NCBI RefSeq assembly: GCF_004320525.1
Contig: NZ_SIHX01000009.1
Location: 1-64,000, forward strand
DNA length: 64,000 nt
Direction of reading: 5' to 3'
Source: Arthrobacter sp. S39
Lineage (GTDB): Bacteria; Actinomycetota; Actinomycetes; Actinomycetales; Micrococcaceae
The translations under genes were made by a program, and so were the position numbers. Positions 34,062 through 41,123 of this stretch are shown piece after piece; within the stretch, counting starts at the first letter, position 1, and every line of letters begins with the position of its first letter. The notes below the pieces were generated by a model, which was not told where the DNA came from, searched no databases, and saw nothing but the letters and a program-made list of their open reading frames with translations.

Positions 34062-36118
34062 GCCGTTCCTCTGTTTCGGTCGTTCTTCAAGTTGGAAAGT
34101 TCTGTGGGCACCGGTTCCTTGAGCACCAGCGCACCGAAGGGTGGCAGGGTCAGCCGTTCACCATTGGCTTCGCCGGTGAGCAGGTCCACCGACGCCCAGC
34201 CCAGCTGTACCTGCTGCGGTTCGCCGGAGTGGTTGAGCAGGAACAGGTGGCCGCCGCGGCTGGCCGCCTCCACGTGGTCCGGCAGCGGCGCGGCAAGGGG
34301 ATAAGGGATTCCCGCCGACTCCAGCGCGTCCGCCACGACCTGTTCCAGTGCCTCCGGGGGAAGGTCTGCGCCCACATACCAGGAGTGCCCAGCCCCGGAG
34401 CGGTTGCGTACGACGGCGGGACGGCCTTCCAGCCTGCCCCCGACAAAGTGGGCCACCACCTCCGCCGTGCCGGAGTTCAGTGCCAGGTCTTCCGCCCAGA
34501 TCCGCGCCTGCCCGGCCGGTGCTTCCCCGAAGACGAGGCCCACCGGGGAGGCGAGTGGAACCCACTCTTCGCCGTCGACCCCCAGCAGGTCCGCGAGCAC
34601 CCCGGGGAAGCGGCCGGGTGCGAGGTGGCCGTTGCTGTCCGCCACTGCGCTGAAGGGGCCCACCACCAGGTGGCCGCCGCCGCGGACGTACGCGCCCAGC
34701 CCGTCCGCGTGCTCCTTGGACAGCAGGAACAGGCCCGGTGCCAGGACCAGGTCAAACCGGCCCAGGTCCGCGGAGGGGTGGACCACTTCGACGGCAAGGC
34801 CGCTCCTGTGCAGCGGCGCGCAATACGCCTGCAGCTGGTCCAGGACCTGAAGCCGGTTGGTGGGGGTGTCCGGTGATTCGGCGGCCCACCAGCTGTCCCA
34901 GTCGAAGAGGACCGCGATAGTGGCGGCGCACGGGGTGCCGGCCAGTTCCCGAAGCGTCTGCAGGTCCTTGCCCAGGTCCGCCACCTCGCGGAAAACCCGC
35001 GTGTGTTCGCCGGCCAGCGGCACCACGGCGGAGTGGAAGCGTTCGGCGCCGAAACGGGACTGGCGGAACTGGAAGAAGCAGACGCCGTCCGCGCCGCGCG
35101 CGATCGCCGAGAAGGCGTCGATCCGGAGTTCCCCGGGCTGCTTGGGCACGTTGTGCTCCCGCCAGTTCACCCCCGAGGTCGCGGACTCGATGAGAAGCCA
35201 CGGGGTGCCGCCGGAGAGTCCGCGGCAGAGGTCGTGGGTCAGCGAGCCGAACCGGTGCGAGTCCGGGTCGGCCGGGTCGGTGTACCAGTCGTTCGCCACG
35301 ACGTCCGTTTCCCGAGCGAAGGCGAAGTAGTCGGCCCCGCGGAAGAAGCCCATCAGGTTGGTGGTGACCGGGCTGGCGGTGTCGTAGCGGCGGATGATGT
35401 CCCGTTCCGCACGGTAGAGGGAAAGCAGCTGGTCGGAGGTGAAGCGCTGGAAGTCCAGGGCCTGGCTCGGGTTGATGAGATAAGGAGCCTTCCGCGGCGG
35501 CATGATCTCGTCCCAGCTGCCATACCGCTGGCTCCAGAAGGACGTGCCCCAGGCACGGTTGAGCCCGTCCAGAGTGGTGTAGCGCCGGGTCAGCCAGCCG
35601 CGGAAGGCGAGCGCGGTTTCGTCGTCGTAGCTGACCTGTCCCAGCTCGTTGCCCACGTGCCACATCGCCACGGCGGGGTGGCCCGCGTACCGCCTGGCCA
35701 GCGACTCCGTGATGGCCGCGGCGGCCTGCCGGTACTTGGCCGACGACGGGTTGAACTGGTTGCGGGAGCCGTACCAAAGCGTGCGGCCGTCCGCGTCAAC
35801 CGGCAGCGTTTCGGGGTATTCGTGCCCCAGCCAGGCCGGCGGCGACGCGGTGGGCGTGGCCAGGCACACCCGGATCCCGCCCCGGTGCAGGAGGTCCAGG
35901 ACCTGGTCCAGCCAGCCGAAGTTCCGGGCACCTTCCCGGGGCTCCAGCAGGGCCCAGCTGAAGACGCCCACGGTGACCAGGTTGATGCCGGCTTCCTGCA
36001 TGAGCCGGATGTCCTCCGGCCAGGTTTCGGCAGGCCACTGCTCGGGGTTGTAGTCGGCGCCGAAAAGGAGCCCGGAACGATCCGTCAGGCTGGTCAGGCT
36101 GTGGCTGCTGGAATACAT
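34058..36118 (-). CDS. GH42 beta-galactosidase
   Basis: A 686-residue glycosidase with the three-domain GH42 layout: TIM barrel (FGADYNPEQWP near the start), a trimerisation domain, and a small C-terminal beta domain. The acid/base E158 is in WHVGNELG and the nucleophile E311 is in LLIESATSG; many relatives have LMEST/S at that point. No signal peptide is present, so it hydrolyses imported beta-galactosides such as pectin-derived galactan fragments. It is divergent from the LacI gene with only 16 bases between start codons. Confidence 0.93.
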   Translation of the reverse strand: MYSSSHSLTSLTDRSGLLFGADYNPEQWPAETWPEDIRLMQEAGINLVTVGVFSWALLEPREGARNFGWLDQVLDLLHRGGIRVCLATPTASPPAWLGHEYPETLPVDADGRTLWYGSRNQFNPSSAKYRQAAAAITESLARRYAGHPAVAMWHVGNELGQVSYDDETALAFRGWLTRRYTTLDGLNRAWGTSFWSQRYGSWDEIMPPRKAPYLINPSQALDFQRFTSDQLLSLYRAERDIIRRYDTASPVTTNLMGFFRGADYFAFARETDVVANDWYTDPADPDSHRFGSLTHDLCRGLSGGTPWLLIESATSGVNWREHNVPKQPGELRIDAFSAIARGADGVCFFQFRQSRFGAERFHSAVVPLAGEHTRVFREVADLGKDLQTLRELAGTPCAATIAVLFDWDSWWAAESPDTPTNRLQVLDQLQAYCAPLHRSGLAVEVVHPSADLGRFDLVLAPGLFLLSKEHADGLGAYVRGGGHLVVGPFSAVADSNGHLAPGRFPGVLADLLGVDGEEWVPLASPVGLVFGEAPAGQARIWAEDLALNSGTAEVVAHFVGGRLEGRPAVVRNRSGAGHSWYVGADLPPEALEQVVADALESAGIPYPLAAPLPDHVEAASRGGHLFLLNHSGEPQQVQLGWASVDLLTGEANGERLTLPPFGALVLKEPVPTELSNLKNDRNRGTA

Positions 36119-36134
36119 GGAAATCCTTGGTTAA

Positions 36135-37199
36135 ATGGGAGGTATGGACAATCGAAGGCCTTCAACAGCGGCGACCATCAATGACGTGGCCCGCGAGGCC
36201 GGAGTTTCCACCAGCACCGTGTCCTACGTGATGAGCGGGAAGCGGACCATATCGAAGGAAACCCGCGAAATTGTCGAAGCGGCCATGCGGCGGCTGAACT
36301 ACAGCCCGCGATCCAGCGCCCGGGCGCTGGCCTCGAGCCGGTCCAACGTGCTGGGGCTGGTGGTGCCCCTGCGCGCGGACGTGAACGTCGGTGTGGTGAT
36401 GCAGTTCGTCACGGCAGTTGTCACCACGGCCCGGACGTTCAACCAGGATGTCCTGCTGCTGACCCAGGACGACGCCGGCAGCATCGAACGCGTGACGTCC
36501 CAGTCCATGGTGGACGGGCTGCTCATGATGGACATCGAGGCCCGCGATCCCCGCATCCCTGTGCTGGCGAAGCTGCAGAAACCGGCGGTGCTGATCGGGA
36601 TGCCGGATGATCCGCGCGGCCTGAGCTGCGTGGACTTCGACTTCGCCGCCGCGTCCCGGACCGCCGTCCGGCACCTGGCCGGGCTCGGCCATCGCGGCGT
36701 CGCGTTCATCGGCTCCCCGCCGGCGTCCCTGCGCCGGCACGCCACCTACGCGGACCGGGCCCTGAAGGGATTCCAGGATGCCTGCGCCGCGGACAGCATC
36801 GCCCAGGTGTCCGTGTCCTGTGAGGCGAACTCCCCGGACCTGGCGAAGGCCCTGGACAAGGTGCTCTCCGGGCCGGAGCCCATCACGGCGCTGCTGGTCC
36901 ACAATGAAGGCCTGCTGCCGATGCTGCGGGAGAACCTGGCCGTCCGCGGCCTGGCCATCCCGGAGGACGTCTCGGTGGCCGTGATTGCCCCGGCGGACGT
37001 TGCCATGGCCACCGCCCACCCCTGGACCGCCGTCTCCATTCCCGCCATGGACATCGGCCGGGCGGCCGTGGAGATGGTGATGGACCGGCTTAGCCTGGAC
37101 AAGCCGGCCGAGCTGCGGCTCATCGCGCCCACACTGACGGACGGCGAGACCACCGCCCCTGCCCGCGCCGCCGTCGGACGTCCCGCCGCCAACGGGTAG
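36135..37199 (+). CDS. LacI-family transcriptional regulator
   Basis: A 354-residue regulator. The helix-turn-helix is ATINDVAREAGVSTSTVSYV, with the hinge helix at RSSARALASSRSNVLGLVVP. A periplasmic-binding-like effector domain follows. It is divergent from GH42-GH31 and convergent with the ABC importer, so it is the obvious candidate for the CG-centred operators found at the pectin genes here. An in-frame ATG three codons later follows TTAAAT (36131-36136) by seven bases, which would fit a leaderless start at 36144. The effector is unknown, perhaps an unsaturated rhamnogalacturonan disaccharide. Confidence 0.93.
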   Translation: MGGMDNRRPSTAATINDVAREAGVSTSTVSYVMSGKRTISKETREIVEAAMRRLNYSPRSSARALASSRSNVLGLVVPLRADVNVGVVMQFVTAVVTTARTFNQDVLLLTQDDAGSIERVTSQSMVDGLLMMDIEARDPRIPVLAKLQKPAVLIGMPDDPRGLSCVDFDFAAASRTAVRHLAGLGHRGVAFIGSPPASLRRHATYADRALKGFQDACAADSIAQVSVSCEANSPDLAKALDKVLSGPEPITALLVHNEGLLPMLRENLAVRGLAIPEDVSVAVIAPADVAMATAHPWTAVSIPAMDIGRAAVEMVMDRLSLDKPAELRLIAPTLTDGETTAPARAAVGRPAANG

Positions 37200-37228
37200 C
37201 AGCACGCCAAGCGGTAACGGCACGCCGG

Positions 37229-38143
37229 TCATCCCTTCACCGCTCCGATCATCACGCCCTTGGTGAAGTGCTTCTGCACAAACGGGTACACCAACAGGAT
37301 CGGCACCATGGCCAGGACGATCACGGCCATCTGCAGCGCGGGGGAAGCCGCGGCGCCGTCGCCGACGTCGATCTGCCCGGGCACCGACACGCCCTGCAGC
37401 ACATAGGACCGCAGCACCACCTGGAGCGGGTTCATGGCGCTGTCGTTGATGTAGAGGACAGCGTTGAAGAACGCGTTCCAGTAGCCCACGCCGTAGAACA
37501 GGGCGATCACGGCCGTCACGGCCTTGGACATGGGCAGCACGATCTGGGTCAGCGTGCGCCATTCACTGGCACCGTCGATCCGGGCGCTGTCCAGGATGCC
37601 CCGGTCAATCCCCATAAAGAACCCGCGCAGGATGATGATGTTGAACACCGAGATGCAGCTGGGCAAAATCAGCGCCCAGTAGGTGTTGATCAGGCCCAGG
37701 CTGGACACCAGCAGGTAGGCCGGAATGATGCCCGCGCTGAAGAACATGGTGATCAGCAGGGTGAAGAGGATGGGCGTGTGGGCGAATGAGCCCGGCCGCG
37801 ACAGCCCGTACGCGCAGAGCACGGACACCACCATGCTCAGCAGCGTGCCGGTGGCGGTCACGCCCACGGATACCAGGACGGCCCGAGTGACCACGCCGCC
37901 ACTGAGGATCTGCTGGTACGCGGCCAGCGTGATCTCGCCGGGAATCAGCACCAGCCCGCCGGCACGGGTGATGGTGGCCTGCGAGGAGATGCTGGTCAGC
38001 ACGATCGTGTACAGCGGCCCCAGGACAGCAAGGACGACGGCGGCGAGCACCACCACCTTGACCGTCTTCGCCATACGCCCGGGTTCTTCGTACCAGGCCG
38101 GCCGTTCCGGCCGGAGCCGCGGTTTGGTTGTTGTTGCGCTCAT
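37229..38143 (-). CDS. Carbohydrate ABC transporter permease (YtcP/LplC-like)
   Basis: A 304-residue CUT1-type permease with about six membrane helices and an EAA loop (SARIDGASEWRTLTQIVLP). The N-terminal half (LTSISSQATITRAGGLVLIP) is typical of the LplC/YtcP group. It overlaps the LplB-like permease by four bases (ATGA). In B. subtilis the YtcQ-YteP-YtcP importer of the same type carries rhamnogalacturonan oligosaccharides, which fits the surrounding lyase genes. No ATPase is encoded nearby. Confidence 0.92.
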   Translation of the reverse strand: MSATTTKPRLRPERPAWYEEPGRMAKTVKVVVLAAVVLAVLGPLYTIVLTSISSQATITRAGGLVLIPGEITLAAYQQILSGGVVTRAVLVSVGVTATGTLLSMVVSVLCAYGLSRPGSFAHTPILFTLLITMFFSAGIIPAYLLVSSLGLINTYWALILPSCISVFNIIILRGFFMGIDRGILDSARIDGASEWRTLTQIVLPMSKAVTAVIALFYGVGYWNAFFNAVLYINDSAMNPLQVVLRSYVLQGVSVPGQIDVGDGAAASPALQMAVIVLAMVPILLVYPFVQKHFTKGVMIGAVKG

Positions 38144-39204
38144 TTGGAATACACTCCGCTTTCGCCGAATATGTGGGCCACCTTGTTCGCCGCCAGGATC
38201 AGCGCCAGGCTGACCAGGCCCTTAATCAGTCCGGCCGCAGCCGCGTAGCTCCAGTCGCCGTTCTGCACGCCCGTGTAGTAGACAAACGTGTCCAGGACCT
38301 CGGAGGCGTCCGCACCCACGGCGTCACGCTGCAGGATCATCTGCTCGAAACCCACTGTCAGCGAGTCGCCCAGGCGCAGGATCAGCAGCAGCACAATGAC
38401 ACTGCGCAGCCCGGGGAGGGTCACGTGCCACATCCGCTTCCAGCGGCCGGCACCGTCCACCGCCGCCGCCTCGTACTGGGCGGGGTCGATTGCGCTCAGT
38501 GCCGCAAGGAAAACGATGATGCCCCAGCCGGCGTCCTTCCAGATGGCCTGGGACGTGATGAGGAACAGGAAGGTGTCCGGATTGGTCATCACGTCCACGG
38601 CCTGCCAGCCGTTGGCGCGCAGCGACTGGTTGAGCAGGCCGGCGCCGCCAAAGATCTGCTGGAAGACGGACACCACCAGCACCCAGGAAAAGAAGTGCGG
38701 CAAGTAGACGACGGCCTGGATTCCTGCCCGCAGCCGGGGGTTGACCAGCGAGTTCAGCAGCATGGCCAGGGCGATGGGAATGGGGAAGAAGAACACCAGC
38801 TGGAACGCGGTGATCACCAGTGTGTTCTTGACGGCGAGCCAGAACTCCGGATCGGCGATCACCCTGCTGAAGTTCTCCATGCCCACCCAGGGGCTGTCCG
38901 GGATGCCCACGTAGGGCGAGTAGTCCTGGAAGGCCACCATGTTGCCCAGCATGGGCAGGTAGGCGAAAACGCCCAGCAGAATCACCGCAGGAAGGGCCAT
39001 GAATACCAGCGAACGGTCGCGGTTGAACCGGACCTTCAGGCTGGCCCGCTGGCGGACGCTGCCGCCTCCGCCGGACGCCTGATGATTTTTCGACGCCGGA
39101 CGCGTTGCCGGTGTTGCGCTCCGTGAGGAGGTCCCGGCGTCGGGATTCGTTGGCGCCGGGGCGGAGTCCCTGCGCTCAGTTCCGGTGGTCATGTTCGCCG
39201 CCAT
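38140..39204 (-). CDS. Carbohydrate ABC transporter permease (YteP/LplB-like)
   Basis: A 354-residue permease of the CUT1 family with an Ala/Ser/Thr-rich cytoplasmic N terminus of about 65 residues. A first helix follows (SLVFMALPAVILLGVFAYLP). The EAA loop is YEAAAVDGAGRWKRMWHVTLP. GIPDSPWVGMENF is typical of the LplB group. The start was placed at the ATG two bases after the receptor stop; a second ATG four codons on is also possible. It is cotranscribed with receptor and partner permease. Confidence 0.9.
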   Translation of the reverse strand: MAANMTTGTERRDSAPAPTNPDAGTSSRSATPATRPASKNHQASGGGGSVRQRASLKVRFNRDRSLVFMALPAVILLGVFAYLPMLGNMVAFQDYSPYVGIPDSPWVGMENFSRVIADPEFWLAVKNTLVITAFQLVFFFPIPIALAMLLNSLVNPRLRAGIQAVVYLPHFFSWVLVVSVFQQIFGGAGLLNQSLRANGWQAVDVMTNPDTFLFLITSQAIWKDAGWGIIVFLAALSAIDPAQYEAAAVDGAGRWKRMWHVTLPGLRSVIVLLLILRLGDSLTVGFEQMILQRDAVGADASEVLDTFVYYTGVQNGDWSYAAAAGLIKGLVSLALILAANKVAHIFGESGVYSK

Positions 39205-39206
39205 CC

Positions 39207-40913
39207 CTAGGCCAGGAATCCGGCGTAGAACTCGCGGAGTTCGTCGCCGCCCTTGCTCTTCCAGGTGGCGATGGCGCTGTCCAGGTCGGACATGCCCTTG
39301 CGGCCGCGGATGATGTCCTTGGCCAGGTCCTCGAACGGCTTGCCGAGGGAGCCGAACTTGGCAGGTTCCTGGATCTGCATGCCGAAGAAGATGTCCTCCT
39401 TGACGTTGGGGGCCTGTCGGGCTTCCCACTCGGACTGGGACTGGACCAGGCCGGGGTACTGGACCATGGAGTTCACGATCGGGGCGTTGACCAGGAACGC
39501 GTAGGTGCTGGTGACTTCCTGCGTTCCCTTCTCGGTGGCCTGGGGGATGCCCTGCCCGTCGCGGGTGAAGTGCACGCCTTCAACCCCGCTGTTGATCATG
39601 ACGTTTTCCTCCGTTCCGAAGGGGGCGGCCATGAAGTTCGCCAAAGCGAGCATCTCCTCCACCTTGGCCGGGTCTGTCTTCTTGATAAAGCTGAAGATCG
39701 CCGCAGGCTGGGCCCGGAACAGGGTGGGTTTGCCGCCGTCCGGGGCGAAGTAGTCCATGGGCTGCATGTTGAACTTGGGATTGGACGGCAGGACGCGTGC
39801 CAAGGCCTCGTGCCAGCCGCCCATGCCGTCCGAGGTCATCAGGGTGGCGCCGGATTCGAAGCGCTGCTTGGCTTGCTGCGAGTTTCCGGCAACTGCGTCC
39901 GGGTGGACGGAGCCGTCGGCGAACAGCTTGGCGGTCCATTCCATGGCGGCGCGGTACTCGTCGGTTTCGAACTTGTTCTGGAGCTTGCCGTCCACCTTCT
40001 TCCACTTGGGGACCACCCCGTGCATGATCTGCGCACCCGTCCAGACGTCCTCGGAACCCCAGCGGTTCTTGGAAGCGTCCGTGAGTTCCTTCGCCACGCT
40101 GCGGTATTCGTCAGCGGACGCGGGCGGTTCGACGCCAAGGGACTCGAAGAGGTCCGCGCGGTAGAAGATGGCGTCGGAGATCAGCGCGCCGGGGTAGGGC
40201 AGTCCATACAGTCCGCCCTCGAAACAGCCCATCTTCCAGGCCGCCGTGGGGATGTTGGCCAGGTTGGGGTACTTCTTGACCTTGTCGCCGGCCAGGAACG
40301 GCGAGAGATCGGTGAAGATGCTGGTGGCGGCCTGGCCGAAGCGTGGCGGCATGTTCCAGGCGGGGATCACCATCCAGTCCGGAACGTCCTTCGGCGAAGC
40401 GAGGACCGTCTGGACCTTGTCGGCGTAGGTGTTGCCGTCGTTGACCTGGAAGTTGATGGTGGCGCCGAGCTTTTCGTTGACGGCCTTGTAGTAACCGTTG
40501 TCCGGCAGGGCGGGCGGGACAGCCCACCATGCCGGGGTCATCACGGTGTATGTTCCGCCGGAGCCGGGGGCGGTGGCCACTGACTTGACCAGGGACTTCG
40601 GGATGGAGGTGAAGCCCGGCGTCGAACCGTTGACGGAGGGGATGTCCGGCTTGACCAGGTCCAGCGGGAGGTAGGACGGGACCAGTTTGGCCACGGTCTC
40701 GGCGAGGCCCCCGGAGGTGGTGGCCTGCGGGGCGGCGGCGCCGGTGCCGCAGGCGGTGAGGGCGGCCGGCGCGGCAGCCAGGAACACGGCGCCGCTGAGG
40801 ATTCCCAGGAAGGAACGCCGGCCGACGCCGGCGGATCCGGCCTCGGCGAGCAGGGTGGAACCTGTTTTCTGGGGACGGCGGCCGCGTGACGGGTCCGCAT
40901 GGTGACCAAGCAT
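39207..40913 (-). CDS. Carbohydrate ABC transporter receptor lipoprotein (LplA/YtcQ-like)
   Basis: A 568-residue solute-binding lipoprotein. It has a twin-arginine-like signal (GRRSFLGILSG) and lipobox LTACG. Its length is well above usual CUT1 receptors and typical of the LplA/YtcQ type. The start is the ATG eight bases after AAAGGAG (40922-40928); the upstream GTG overlaps that site. Blocks such as YGLPYPGALISDAIFYRADL and NSGVEGVHFTRDGQGIP fit this type. It probably binds rhamnogalacturonan-derived oligosaccharides, judging from the neighbours. Confidence 0.9.
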   Translation of the reverse strand: MLGHHADPSRGRRPQKTGSTLLAEAGSAGVGRRSFLGILSGAVFLAAAPAALTACGTGAAAPQATTSGGLAETVAKLVPSYLPLDLVKPDIPSVNGSTPGFTSIPKSLVKSVATAPGSGGTYTVMTPAWWAVPPALPDNGYYKAVNEKLGATINFQVNDGNTYADKVQTVLASPKDVPDWMVIPAWNMPPRFGQAATSIFTDLSPFLAGDKVKKYPNLANIPTAAWKMGCFEGGLYGLPYPGALISDAIFYRADLFESLGVEPPASADEYRSVAKELTDASKNRWGSEDVWTGAQIMHGVVPKWKKVDGKLQNKFETDEYRAAMEWTAKLFADGSVHPDAVAGNSQQAKQRFESGATLMTSDGMGGWHEALARVLPSNPKFNMQPMDYFAPDGGKPTLFRAQPAAIFSFIKKTDPAKVEEMLALANFMAAPFGTEENVMINSGVEGVHFTRDGQGIPQATEKGTQEVTSTYAFLVNAPIVNSMVQYPGLVQSQSEWEARQAPNVKEDIFFGMQIQEPAKFGSLGKPFEDLAKDIIRGRKGMSDLDSAIATWKSKGGDELREFYAGFLA

Positions 40914-40963
40914 AATCAGCACTCCTTTGTGGTGGATCTTGCATCAGTGATTTCGAAGGTTTG

Positions 40964-40977
40964 TCGAACCGCTTCGA
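40964..40977 (-). promoter_or_regulatory. LacI-type operator upstream of ABC receptor
   Basis: TCGAACCGCTTCGA is a 14-base near-palindrome (one mismatch) with a central CG, located 51 bases before the receptor start codon. It resembles the site-B sequences before the PL26 and PL11 genes. Confidence 0.5.
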
Positions 40978-41062
40978 TTAGGATCAGAGTAGAGCATCAC
41001 CATTTCGCCCGCAAGACTCCAACGTGTTGCGTGTCACAAAGAGCGATGCCACACTGGACTTC

Positions 41063-41083
41063 GATACATTTGTAGAAGCGCTT
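41063..41083 (+). promoter_or_regulatory. Operator-like motifs upstream of GH3 gene
   Basis: CGATACA (41062-41068) matches the right half of the TTGAAACGATACAA motif. GAAGCGCTT (41075-41083) contains the eight-base palindrome AAGCGCTT like site B. The two lie in the same order as before the PL26 gene, about 40 bases ahead of the GTG start. Confidence 0.4.
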
Positions 41084-41123
41084 AAACAATCCCGCCGTAC
41101 AATCACAGCCGATTGGACCCTCC

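Noticed and set aside
32001..34304. 767-codon plus-strand open frame opposite GH31
   Set aside because: It is a shadow of the GH31/GH42 genes on the other strand. It lacks a family signature, and its composition is that of an antisense frame in high-GC DNA.
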